From contig CAWCRU010000031.1 of the NCBI GenBank assembly GCA_963798075.1, positions 62,001 through 126,000 of the forward strand: a stretch of DNA of 64,000 nt, read 5' to 3'. The first letter of the stretch is position 1, and every line of letters begins with the position of its first letter. Of this stretch, positions 53,264 to 63,743 are shown piece by piece. A program made the position numbers and the translations under genes. The notes beneath the pieces were generated by a model. It was not told the DNA's origin. It worked only from the letters and a program-made list of their open reading frames with translations, and searched no databases. This DNA is from DATAOG01 sp963798075 (GTDB lineage: Bacteria > Pseudomonadota > Alphaproteobacteria > Geminicoccales > Geminicoccaceae).

Positions 53264-53434
53264 ATGCTCGGTTGCGACAGTGGCGCGAGCGGCAAGCTGA
53301 GCGAGCGCGAGGGCGAAGTCGCGGAACTTTATGCGCGCGGCGAGACTTACAAAGCGATCGCACGTGCTCTGGGCATCGCGCCGGCGACGGTTCGCAAGCA
53401 TCTGAATGCGATCTATCAAAAGCTTGGCGTCTAA
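53264..53434 (+). CDS. LuxR/GerE-type HTH fragment (56 aa)
   Basis: A short frame encodes a full GerE helix-turn-helix: LSEREGEVAELYARGETYKA, then IARALGIAPATVRKHLNAIY and QKLGV before a TAA at 53432-53434. One missing base before the stop would continue KKIELLQRLNARLGW, the normal family continuation. It is therefore best read as the first module of the large broken regulator, though the fragment alone could still bind DNA. Promoter and GGAGG-like sites precede the ATG. Confidence 0.65.
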   Translation: MLGCDSGASGKLSEREGEVAELYARGETYKAIARALGIAPATVRKHLNAIYQKLGV

Positions 53435-56400
53435 GAAGATCGAGCTTCTGCAGCGGCTCAATGCGAGGCTGGGCTGGCCCGCAGGCAACGGGACCATCCT
53501 TTTGTCGACTGTGTCACGGCAGCGACAACGGCAGCCTGGGCCGAGCGGCGGGCGGTCGCGGTCGTGGCGGTGGAGATCGACCTGAGCACCATCGGATGCA
53601 GAGGAGCGACATGCCGTCCTGCAGGCATTCCAGGGGCTGGTCGGAAGACATCATGTACACGACTGTCGGGCACGATCTCGGCCCGTCTGGATCGGTCTGA
53701 TCGTGGGTCAACTCCGGCGGCCTGAGCATATGACGACGATGCCGAGCGGGCGGTCCGGGGAGGGATCGAGACTGGACGCCTGACACGCTCGCCGCTCAAA
53801 CGATCCTGCACCTGGATGCTGGGCTGGGGGCCGGATTCGCATGGTCGTCGCGGATCCGTCGTCGGCGAGCGAGCTCACTGGGGAGGCTCTTGACATCGCG
53901 CGAAGGCTGGCCTCTTCGGGCCACTGTGGCGGCCGGTGATCGACGCAATACCGCTGAGCTGGTGCGTACATGTCGAACTGGAGCCGGACGCCGATACGAC
54001 GCCAGGCAGCCCGGCGCCTTCTGGTCGGTCCGCGATCGAGCGAATCCAACCGATTCGACACACGGGCCTCGGGGAGACCTGCCGCCTTCATCGGCCGGCG
54101 GGCCGAGCTGGCACCGCTCAATGAATGTCTGCGTCCCGCCGAGGAATGCGAGGGCCAGGCGTGCCTCATCCTGGGGGAGCCGGCATCGGCAAAATCGCGG
54201 CGCGTGCGGGAAGTTCATGAAAAGAAGAAGCCCGCCAACCTTGCCAAAGCCGTCCAGGCGCTGCCCTTCCACGAGCACACGCCCCTGCATCCATTCGGCG
54301 GGACCTCGCCGCGGTGGCGCGAGCTCGCCCACCTGTGCTGCTGGCGACTCGGGCGATGCGCAAGCCCGCGACCTGCTGCGCGATCTAGTCGAGGGAGCCG
54401 GACCAAGCGAGGCCGGTACATGGCGGTCGAGGGAGCGACGCGCCCAAGCGCTACGCCTCTATGCCCGCATGCTCCTGAGCCCGGGATCAACGGGCGCGCG
54501 CCTCCTGGTAATCGAGGATATCCATTGGCTCGACCCGAGCTCGCTCGAGCTGTTGGGCTATCTGCACGAGCTTCACCTCGGTTTGCCGGCGATGATTCTG
54601 ATGACCGCTCGCGATCGGGAGCTCGAGGCGTTCGAGCGCGTCGCCAGCATGACCGATTTGACGCTGACCGCTCTCGACACCCGACGGACGTCGGCTGGTC
54701 GCGAGCCTGACGGGAAAGGGCCTCGACGGGGAAGCGCAAGCCGAGATCGTGGAACGTTCGGGCGGCATCCCGCTGTTCATGGAGGAACTGGCGCAGTCGA
54801 TCGCCGACCGGCCAGAGCTGGCCGGTGCCAACGACGGCGCCCCCAAGTATCGATCGATTCCGCTGACCTTGCAGCAGACTGTTGCGGTGAGGCTCGAAGG
54901 GCTCGGCCCGGCGCGCCGCGCCGCCCAGGCCGCCGCGTGATTGGGCGGACGTTCGACCAGACGCTGCTGCGGGCGCTGACCGGGTCGACGCGCGCTCACC
55001 ATGATGCGGACTGGCAGCGGCTCGCGGGGTCCACGTTGTTTCGGCAGATGGACGCCGCGGGCAAGCCGGCGCTTCACTTTAAGCACGCGCTGGTTCGCGA
55101 TGCCGCCTATGGCAGCCTTCTCGCCAGCGAGCGTCACGAGTTGCACCGTCGCCTTTGTCGTCTCTACCGCAAGCCGCCGTTTCGCGCCCATGACAGCCTA
55201 ATCGCCCAGCATGCCGAGCTCGCTGGCGAATGGGGCCGGGCTTTCGAACACTTCCATCGCGCAGGCAAGGACGCGCGAGCACGCTGGGCATTGACCGAAG
55301 CGATCGCCCATCTGGAGCGCGCGATCCGCGTGTTGCACCAGGCCGGCGAGATGCGATCCAGCCGATCTCTGATCGAGACGACGCTCCGGCTTTGTGAGTG
55401 CCTGTACTTCACCGGCGCCTTCCAACGCAGCTTCGACACACTGAACGGGCTGCAGGACGAGGTTGCGGGACTCGGCGACAGACAGCTGCGCGGGCAAGCA
55501 TGGGCTGGCTGGCTCGTCTGGCTTCGCGCCTTGGCGGCCGGCATGACCTGACCCGAACGCGGCGGATTTGGCGATCTCGGACAGTCTCGCGGCCAACGAT
55601 GCGCTGACCACCGGCAATGCGTTCAGTGTCCTGGCGGTCGAGAATTTCTTCCTGGGAAAGCCCGACGAAAGCGTTGCCGCTGGTCGCCGGGCGATCGACT
55701 TCCTGGCCAAAATGCCGGTGTCCGAAGCGCTCGGCTTCGCCCACCACTACATCGCCATAGCCCATGCCCTGGCCGGTCGTTTCGACCGGACGATCACAAC
55801 CTGCGCCGAAGTCGTCCGGATCGGCGAAGCGCTCGGGCACCCGCGACTGATCTGCTACGGGCATTCGATCCGCGGATGGTGCCGGGCGACGTAGGCGCTC
55901 AGCAGACGCCGAGCTTGAGCTGCGTCAGGCCATCGATGTGGGTCCCGACCACGCGAGCCGGGTCTTCGGCAGCGGCTATCTCGGCCATGTGCTGGTCGAG
56001 GCTGGACGCCACCAGGAAGCGGCCCCGCTCCTGGCCAGGGCTGCGGAGGAATGCCGGGGGTTTCCATCACCGCAGTACGCCAGTCTGTTCGATGCCCTCC
56101 TCGCGAGGGCCTTGGCCGAGAATGGCGACGCGGCTGGCGGTCTCGAAGCGGGTGAGCGCGCTGTTGTTGAGGCTCGCGCGTGCGCCTTTCGCTTCGCCCA
56201 CGGGCTTGCTCAAAGGCACCTCGCGCAGATCGAAGCCGGACCTGCGGCGCTCCCCCGGCTCATGCGCGCGGTCGACCTGTTCGCGGAATTCGGCCAGCCA
56301 TTTCGAGCACGCGCGTACGCTGCTCGCGTTGGCGGCATTCGCAGACCGCGAGGGGTGGGACGCTGTCGATGCGGATCAGTGTCGCCGCCAGGGCGCGAGC

Positions 56401-56440
56401 CTGCTCCGTCAGATCGGGATAGGTGCGGTCTCCTTTGAGA
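53264..56440 (+). pseudogene. Ruined HTH - class III cyclase - AAA ATPase - TPR regulator
   Basis: Modules can be read in order across many frames. (1) GerE HTH at 53264-53470. (2) Class III cyclase remnants 53540-53960: ERRAVAVVAVEIDL, DDDAERAVRAGIETG and LTGEALDIARRLASS. (3) AAA part 54080-54940: FIGRRAELAPLNECL, a damaged Walker A GEPASAKSRR, Walker B LLVIEDIHWLDPSSLELLGY, and GGIPLFMEELAQSIADRPEL. (4) TPR part 54940-56440: HFKHALVRDAAYGSLLASER, AFSVLAVENFFLGKPDESVA, GYLGHVLVEAGRHQEAAPLL. About 1059 codons if restored, the normal size of cyclase-AAA-TPR proteins. At least eight frame breaks and a degenerate P-loop argue for true decay. The 3' end overlaps the convergent UPF0261 gene. Confidence 0.75.
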
Positions 56441-57653
56441 CCTCCATCGGCGAGGGTACCATCAGCTCCATGAAGCTCCCCACGATGGCGTCGGCAAACT
56501 CCGGGTCGTTCACATGATACGGCAGGCGTCTGAGCCGACAATGCCCGTTGCCTGCCAGCGCTGCTTCGAGCGCCGCGAACAACGCGGCGTTGGCCTGCGT
56601 ATCACTGAACGGTCGGCCCGGTCCGTCGATCGACGACAGACCACCTTCCGGAACAAGCACCTCAAACGGTTTGGTGAACGTTGCGAGTTGTTCGCCGATC
56701 CACTGGCCGATACGGGTAAATTCCTCGGCGTTCGGCCGGATCAGGGTGACCTCAGGATTGTGGGCGTACCTGGTGCGCCCGCGATAGTGTTCCGGCACCG
56801 TCTCCGGACTTCGGAACTTCCAGCAGTCGAGAGCTCCCGGCACGAGGACATAGGGCAGGCCGGCCGCCGCGGCCCCGGCCAGCCGATCCTCGCCGCAGGC
56901 GAACGCGCCGCCGAGCAGGAGGTCGGAGATCTCAGTTGGCGCGATGTCCAGCATGCCGGCCAGCATGCCGGAGCGCGCCAGCATCTCCATCGTGGGCCCG
57001 CCAGTCCCGGCCGCATGGAAGGTGAGACAGTCAAACTGGTCGCGCAGGAGATCCATGACCCGCTCCTGGCACTCGGTCGTCACGCCCGCGGTCGTCAGAC
57101 CGATCGCCTGGCGCCGGTCGTCGACCTCGCTCCGATCGCCGCGGACCATCCCGGCCATGGCATTGGCCGCGTTGGTCAGCACGGTACGCGATAGCCGGTT
57201 CAGACGGTCGATGTCCGCGACCGACGGGATCATGACGATGTCGGACAGCCCGACATAGGGCCGGATGTCGCTCGCCGCGACCGCCGAGACCATGATCTTA
57301 GGCAGACCCACCGGGAGCTGCTGCATGGCCCGCGTGATCATCGAGGTACCGCCCGACCCGCCGAGGCCGATTATGCCGGCGATGTCGTCACAGCCCTCGA
57401 CAAACCGCTGCAGCGCCTGCCCCATGCGGGTGACCGCAAGTCCGCGGTCATCGACGAAGACCGATGGGGCATCGGTTCCAAGGCTCGCCGCGACCTCACC
57501 CGGGCCCACGTCGGCGCGGCCACCCTGGCCCCGCGTGCCGATGTCGACCAGCAACGCATCGAGGCCGGCAGCACGCAGCAGGTCACGCGTGAAGCGCAGC
57601 TGCTCACCCTTGGTATCACATGTCCCTACTACCAGAACCTGACTGCGCCCCAT
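56409..57653 (-). CDS. Tm-1-like ATP-binding domain protein (UPF0261)
   Basis: 414 aa. N-terminal domain: VLVVGTCDTKGEQLRFTRDL, GIIGLGGSGGTSMITRAMQQ and PKIMVSAVAASDIRPYVGLS, DIVMIPSVADIDRLN; C-terminal domain: GLTTAGVTTECQERVMDLL, TFHAAGTGGPTMEMLA, PYVLVPGALDCWKF. All are UPF0261 hallmarks; the N-terminal half resembles the ATP-binding part of plant Tm-1. The ATG at 57653 was chosen over a TTG 33 bases earlier. It follows the sugar ABC operon on the same strand with a gap of about 200 bases. Molecular function is unknown. Confidence 0.9.
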   Translation of the reverse strand: MGRSQVLVVGTCDTKGEQLRFTRDLLRAAGLDALLVDIGTRGQGGRADVGPGEVAASLGTDAPSVFVDDRGLAVTRMGQALQRFVEGCDDIAGIIGLGGSGGTSMITRAMQQLPVGLPKIMVSAVAASDIRPYVGLSDIVMIPSVADIDRLNRLSRTVLTNAANAMAGMVRGDRSEVDDRRQAIGLTTAGVTTECQERVMDLLRDQFDCLTFHAAGTGGPTMEMLARSGMLAGMLDIAPTEISDLLLGGAFACGEDRLAGAAAAGLPYVLVPGALDCWKFRSPETVPEHYRGRTRYAHNPEVTLIRPNAEEFTRIGQWIGEQLATFTKPFEVLVPEGGLSSIDGPGRPFSDTQANAALFAALEAALAGNGHCRLRRLPYHVNDPEFADAIVGSFMELMVPSPMEVSKETAPIPI

Positions 57654-57860
57654 CTGCTGCCCCGAGCGTTGATTGCCTTTCAGCAATCTTCGGGTCGGTC
57701 GGCTGACAAGTCTATGGTGCAGATGACCTAGCAGCGGGCACCCCGACGATGCGCCGAGAACGCACGGTCCAGGTCAGTCTATTCGATCTGTTCGCGGGGC
57801 ACGAGATCGGCCGTGAGTTGAAGGCGATGTCCGCGTGGCTGGACGGCCACCGCGAGCTGC

Positions 57861-58910
57861 TCACTTCTTGGACGACCCGGTCGCGTCAGCCGGCGGCCAG
57901 CGCGAAGACGTGGCCGGCGCCGGGGGGAGCGGGTGCATGTGCCAGCTGGCGCCGCGGTCGTCGGAGCGGAAGACGTGGCCGTATTTGGTCGCGCAGAACA
58001 GGCGCTCGGGCGCGTGCGGGTCGAGGGCGATGGCAAAGATCGTGCTCTTCAGGGCCAGGCCTAAGTCGAGCGTTTGCCAGCTTTGGCCGTCGTCGGCGCT
58101 CGTGAACAGGGCCCCCTTGTCGCCGTCGAAGTCGTTGCCGGCGCCGACGTAGAGCCTGCCCGGATCATCCGGCGCGGCCGCGAGCGCCCGGCAGTAGGTG
58201 CCGCGCTCGCGCAGGAGCGGCAGCCGCAGAGCGCGCCAGTGGGCGCCGCGGTCGGCGCTGCGGAAGCAGCCGACGCGGGTTGCGACCGTCAGGGTCCCGG
58301 GCCGGTCGGGCCGCAGCGCCACGGCATGCAGGTCGACCGGGTCCTCGACCGTGTAGAGCCCCTCGGTGACGCAGGTCCAGCTCCTGCCGCCGTCCGTGCT
58401 GCGCAGGAGGCCGCCGATCTCGATGCTGGCATAGATCTCGTCGGGATCGGCGGGGTCGACCGCGATCCCGGTCACGCGCTTGGGCATGTCCGGATGCCGG
58501 GTCACGTCGGGGTAGGCCGCCTCGATCGGAAGTCGCTCCCAGGTCTCGCCGCCGTCGCCGGTGCGCAGGATGGCGGCCGGCTCGCAGCCGGCGAGCATGA
58601 CCAGGGGATCGTTCGGATCGAAGACCAGCGACCACACGGCCACCTCGGGCGCCGGCGCCGGCAGGCGCCGCCAGCGGTCGCCGCAATCGTCGCTGCGATA
58701 GATCCCGAGCTGGGTCCCGATGGTCACGCGCCCGGGGTGGTGCCGATCGGTCGCGATCGCGCGCACCTCGGGTGCTTCGTGCACGGCCTCGCCGATCGAC
58801 TGCCAGGGCGCGCCGGCGCCGCGGCTGCGGAACAGGCCGGCGCTGACGAACCGGCCGGGGTCGGTGTCGCCCGCGAGCCCGACATAGACGAAAGGCTCCG
58901 TATCTGGCAT
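57861..58910 (-). CDS. Asp-box (BNR-type) beta-propeller protein
   Basis: 349 aa made of seven Asp-box repeats. Boxes of the S/T-x-D-x-G-x-x-W type lie at residues 73-80, 117-124, 171-178, 218-225, 271-278 and 316-323, and a degenerate first one at 29-36. Spacing of about 45-55 residues fits a seven-bladed propeller like sortilin/Ycf48 or sialidases. No signal peptide is seen, so it is probably cytoplasmic. There is no sialidase catalytic set (no Arg triad or RIP motif). The cupin gene lies 38 bases upstream, so it belongs to the sugar ABC operon and may process or bind the imported sugar. Confidence 0.85.
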   Translation of the reverse strand: MPDTEPFVYVGLAGDTDPGRFVSAGLFRSRGAGAPWQSIGEAVHEAPEVRAIATDRHHPGRVTIGTQLGIYRSDDCGDRWRRLPAPAPEVAVWSLVFDPNDPLVMLAGCEPAAILRTGDGGETWERLPIEAAYPDVTRHPDMPKRVTGIAVDPADPDEIYASIEIGGLLRSTDGGRSWTCVTEGLYTVEDPVDLHAVALRPDRPGTLTVATRVGCFRSADRGAHWRALRLPLLRERGTYCRALAAAPDDPGRLYVGAGNDFDGDKGALFTSADDGQSWQTLDLGLALKSTIFAIALDPHAPERLFCATKYGHVFRSDDRGASWHMHPLPPAPATSSRWPPADATGSSKK

Positions 58911-58948
58911 CCGGGGGGTCTCGCCCAGGCCTTTGCCGCGGTGTCCGC

Positions 58949-59332
58949 CTATTCGGACCCGTAGTCGATCACCGGCGCGTCCTTGAGCGCGACCGCGAAG
59001 GCGAGGCAGCGGATCGACGCGTTCGGGCTCACCGGCTTCAGGCTGTGGACGGCATCGGGCGGGATCTTGACGAGGTCGCCCTGGGTGATCTCGCGCGTCT
59101 CGCCTTCGATCGTCATGAGCCCGCGGCCGCTCAGCACATAGTAGAACTCGAAGGTCGGGTGCTGGTGCGGATGCACCTCGCCGCCGCCCACGACCTCGAA
59201 CTCGCTCACGAGCTCGAGATGGCCGCCCAGGGTCTCGGCGCGCAATTCGCGCGGCTGGAACAGCCACCAGACCGGCACCGTGCCCTGGTGTTCGGGCGAC
59301 GGCGGCACCTGCTCGATCGACCGGACGTCCAT
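58949..59332 (-). CDS. Cupin-domain protein
   Basis: 127-aa cupin with a complete metal site: GGEVHPHQHPTFEFYYVLSG (His/His/Glu) and PPDAVHSLKPVSPNA (His). It resembles small cupins that isomerise or bind sugars. The ATG at 59332 is preceded by a purine-rich AAGGAAAA-like site. It lies between the binding protein (74-base gap) and the Asp-box gene on the same strand. Confidence 0.88.
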   Translation of the reverse strand: MDVRSIEQVPPSPEHQGTVPVWWLFQPRELRAETLGGHLELVSEFEVVGGGEVHPHQHPTFEFYYVLSGRGLMTIEGETREITQGDLVKIPPDAVHSLKPVSPNASIRCLAFAVALKDAPVIDYGSE

Positions 59333-59406
59333 GGCGTCGTTTTCCTTCGCTTGGAGATGGCAGGGGGGAGCCCGGACCGGCCAGCACTCCCCCGCAACGT
59401 TCGTGC

Positions 59407-60375
59407 CTACTTGACGTAGACGCGCTCGGCGATGGCGGTAAAGTCGCCGACGTTCTCTTTGGTCACCAAAGTAAAGGGGATCAGGATGTCTTTGGGCAGC
59501 TTGACCCCCTTCAGCGCCAGATAGCAGCCCCAGACGCCGCCGCCGCCCTGGCCTTCGGGGTCCTGGAAGACGGTCGCGTCGAGGTCGCCCTTCTCGATCG
59601 CGGCGAGCGTCTCCGGCAGGCCGTCGACCCCGCTCATGTGGATCTTGCCGGCGAGGTCGAACTGGCGCACGGTCTGCAGCGCCCCCAGGATCATGTCGTC
59701 GTTGTTGGCGACGATGAAGTCGTAATTCTTGTCCTTGGTCAGCAGGCTCTCGGTCACCGACTGGCCCTTGCCGCGGTCATAGTCGGCGTACTGCTCGGTG
59801 AACTCGATCTTGTCGGCGAGGCCGGCGGACTGCAGGTAGCCCTTCATGCCGTCGTTGCGCGCGAGGTCGGTCACCTGGCCGGCGACGCCGCGCAGATAGA
59901 TGCCGCGCAGCTTGTCCTTGCCGAGGTCCTTGTAGAGCCCGGCGAGGTAGCTGCCGAGCTTGACGCCGGAATCGGTCTGCTCGGAGCCCACGAAGGTCAC
60001 GTAGTCGCCGCCGCCGGCCTTGCCGTTGAACTGGACGACGGGGATGCCTTTCTTGTTGGCGGCGGCGATCGAGGCGACCGAGGCCTCGAGGCTCGCGGCC
60101 TCGAAGGCAAGGCAATCGATGCCTTTGGCCATCATGCTCTCGACGTTGGTCAGCTCCTTGTTGGTGTCGTTGACGGCGTCGGTCTCGACGCAGTTGACGT
60201 CCAGCGCCTGGCAGGCGTTCTCGGCCGCCTTCTGCAAGGCCGCGACGTAGGGGAACGCGAGATTCTGGTACGAGATGCCGATGGTCGGCTGGTCGGCCGC
60301 CCTGAGCTCGCCGCCGGCGGCCAGCAGGCCCGCCGCCGCCAGCGCCGTCACGATCAGGTTCTTTGTCATTTCCAT
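59407..60375 (-). CDS. Sugar ABC transporter substrate-binding protein
   Basis: 322-aa CUT2 periplasmic binding protein. The signal peptide is LIVTALAAAGLLAAGGELRA, and the mature part begins QPTIGISYQNLAFPYVAALQ. Family blocks: GIPVVQFNGKAGGGDYVTFV, AGLADKIEFTEQYADYDRGK, YDFIVANNDDMILGALQ and HMSGVDGLPETLAAIEKGD. Third gene of the RbsA-RbsC-RbsB-like set; the sugar is unknown. Confidence 0.93.
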   Translation of the reverse strand: MEMTKNLIVTALAAAGLLAAGGELRAADQPTIGISYQNLAFPYVAALQKAAENACQALDVNCVETDAVNDTNKELTNVESMMAKGIDCLAFEAASLEASVASIAAANKKGIPVVQFNGKAGGGDYVTFVGSEQTDSGVKLGSYLAGLYKDLGKDKLRGIYLRGVAGQVTDLARNDGMKGYLQSAGLADKIEFTEQYADYDRGKGQSVTESLLTKDKNYDFIVANNDDMILGALQTVRQFDLAGKIHMSGVDGLPETLAAIEKGDLDATVFQDPEGQGGGGVWGCYLALKGVKLPKDILIPFTLVTKENVGDFTAIAERVYVK

Positions 60376-60443
60376 CCCCTCCCTTTCGATACCGGTCCAG
60401 ATCGCTTGCCGGATCGCCTGTTGCCGTCCTTTGTGCTCCCGTC

Positions 60444-61413
<970 letters not shown>

Positions 61414-61424
<11 letters not shown>

Positions 61425-62967
61425 GGCCGGCTCCCGCCGCCATGGCGACCAGCCGCTCCTCGCTCGCGTCGGCGCGCGCCATCTGGCCTGCCAGGCGCCC
61501 GTCGCGCATCACCAGGATGCGATCGCTCATGCCCAGGATCTCGGGCAGCTCGGAGGAGATCAGCAGCACCGCGAGCCCGTCCCTGGCGAGGCGGTCGATG
61601 CTGGCGTGGACCTCGGCCTTGGCGACGACGTCGATGCCGCGGGTCGGCTCGTCGAGGATCAAAACTTTGGGCTCCGGCATCAGCGAGCGGCCGAGCACGA
61701 CCTTCTGCTGGTTGCCGCCCGAGAGCGTCGCGACCTCCTGGGCGGGCGAGGCGGCGCGGACCTGGAGCGCCTTGAGCAGCCGCTGCACGACCGCCTGCTC
61801 GGTCCGGCGCTGCACGAAGCCTGCCCGGCTCAGTCCCGGCAGGGCGGCGAGCGCCATGTTCTCGCTCACCGACAGCATCGGGACGAGGCCGCGGGCATGC
61901 CGGTCCTCGGGCGCCATCGCGATCCCGGCGGCGAGCGCCTGCCGGGGCGAGCGGATGCGGAGCGTGCGACCGTCGATGCGGATCGTGCCGCCGTCGGCAG
62001 GGGCCAGGCCATAGAGCGTCTCGGCGACGGCGCTGCGGCCGGCGCCGATGATGCCATAGAGCCCGACGATCTCGCGCGCCCGGACGCTGAACGAGAGGGG
62101 CTGGAACCTGCCGCGGCACGTCAGGTCGGCGACCTCGAGGCGCAGCTTTCCGGGTGCGGCGGCACTGTGCGGAAACAGCGCCGAGAGGTCGCGCCCGACC
62201 ATGGCCCGCACGAGGGCCGCCTCGGTCCAGTCGGCGACCGGCGCGCTCGCGACCTTGGCGCCGTCGCGCAGCACCGTGACCCGGTCGCTCACGGCGAAGA
62301 TCTCGTCGAGCTTGTGCGAGATGTAGACGACCGTCGTGCCCCGCGCGACCAGGCGCTCGATGATGCGGAAGAGCTCGCGCGCCTCCTTGACCGAGAGCGA
62401 CGAGGTCGGCTCGTCCAGGATCAGAACCCTGGGTGCCGCGGCGATCCCCTTGACGATCTCCGCGAGCTGCCGGTCGGCGAGGCTGAGGGATGCGACCTTG
62501 GCGTGCGGCTCGAGGCGGACGCCGCAAGCCGCGAGATGGCACCGCGCGGCGTCCGCGGTCCGACGCCTGCTGATGAAGCCCGGCAGGCGCGCCGCCGGCT
62601 CGCGGCCGAGCAGGATGTTCTCGGCGACGCTGAGCTCGGGCAACAGGCTCAACTCCTGATGGACGAGCGCGATGCCGTGCGCGCGCGCCTGCGCCGGGGT
62701 CGCGATCTGGACCGGCTCGCCGTCGATCGCGATCGAACCGCCGTAGTCCGCGAACAGGCCGGCGAGCACCCGCATGAGCGTCGACTTGCCGGCGCCGTTC
62801 TCGCCGACGAGGCCGTGCACCTCCGCGGCCGCGAGATCGAGGTCGACCCCGGCAACCGCGGTGGTGGCGGCGAACGTCTTGCGGATGCCGGTCATGCGGA
62901 CGACCGGTGCGAGCGGCGCGGCCGCCGGCCGCGCGTCCGGCTGCACCCGCGGCGCCGCGGGGCTCAT
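61414..62967 (-). CDS. Sugar ABC transporter ATPase, two-domain (RbsA-like)
   Basis: 517 aa with two nucleotide-binding domains. Domain 1 has Walker A GENGAGKSTLMRVLAG and Walker B VLILDEPTSSLS, with signature-region LSLADRQLAEIVKGIA replacing the canonical LSGGQ. Domain 2 has a degenerate P-loop GIIGAGRSAVAETLYG, a full signature LSGGNQQKVVLGRSLM and Walker B ILDEPTRGIDVVAK. This asymmetry is normal for RbsA-type proteins. It is the first gene of the operon; promoter expected between 62968 and 63031. Confidence 0.94.
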
Positions 62968-63031
62968 GGGCCCCTCATCGACGGCAGGAAGAGCGCGGCC
63001 CTCGAACCACGGGTTCGCGTTCCGCGGCGGC

Positions 63032-63595
63032 TCAGCGCTCGAGCTTGGTGATCTTGGCGCCTTGAATTGAGAGATCGCCCATCAGGCCCTTCTGGCCGAA
63101 GACGAAGGCGATGACCGGGCTGGTCGCCATGACCGAGCTCATGTTGGCGCTCTTGCCCGCGTCGATCATGGTGACCTGGGCGTTGGCGCCCGCCTCCCAG
63201 CCGGAGCTGTTGCGGAACTTCTCCAGCGCCTCGGCCGTCATGAACATGATGATCTGGGTGTACTTCTCGGCCCCGAGCTGGAGGCCGATCGAGGCCGAGG
63301 CCGTGCTGTAGTAGCCGGCCGTCTGGCCGCCGACGAGCAGAGCCCCTTCGCCGAAGGAACCGCCGACGCCGAAGGCGGCCTTGGTCACCGCGGGAAAGAC
63401 GAGCACGCCCTGCGCTTTCTCGGCGGCCGCCTTGCAGCCCGCGATCTGGGTGGCACACTGCTCGCGCGCCGCCGCGACGCCGGCATCGATCTCGGCTGCC
63501 GTCTTGGCGGTGGCCGCAGACGGCAGGGCGAAGGTCAGGATGCCAAAGAGGCTCGCCGCCATCGCCGCCAGCCGCAGATCATTCATGCTTCGCAT
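63032..63595 (-). CDS. SYLF (Ysc84-like) lipid-binding domain protein, secreted
   Basis: 187 aa with a signal peptide (LAAMAASLFGILTFALPSAA). SYLF hallmarks: KAQGVLVFPAVTKAAFGVGG, SFGEGALLVGGQTAGYYSTA and SASIGLQLGAEKYTQIIMFM. Bacterial members are periplasmic and eukaryotic Ysc84 binds phosphoinositides. No known role in sugar transport, although it adjoins the RbsA gene on the same strand. Confidence 0.92.
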   Translation of the reverse strand: MRSMNDLRLAAMAASLFGILTFALPSAATAKTAAEIDAGVAAAREQCATQIAGCKAAAEKAQGVLVFPAVTKAAFGVGGSFGEGALLVGGQTAGYYSTASASIGLQLGAEKYTQIIMFMTAEALEKFRNSSGWEAGANAQVTMIDAGKSANMSSVMATSPVIAFVFGQKGLMGDLSIQGAKITKLER

Positions 63596-63743
63596 TCGCT
63601 TCTCCCTAGGTGGACCGCCGCAACCATAGGCCGAAATTCATGGTCTGGCTCGCTTTCGCAACGATAGGGCCCTCGAACGCGGCCCTCCAAGCCCTTTCTG
63701 CCTGCGGCTCAGGCGGGATGCGATCGCCGCGGGCGGGCTCCCT

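Noticed and set aside
57749..58105. Plus-strand 118-codon frame near the Asp-box gene
   Set aside because: Overlaps the 3' end of the propeller gene in antisense; translation is Arg/Trp-rich without similarity.
57861..58910. Sialidase (neuraminidase) for the Asp-box protein
   Set aside because: Asp-boxes are structural; no RIP motif, catalytic Tyr/Glu pair or Arg triad was found, and there is no signal peptide.
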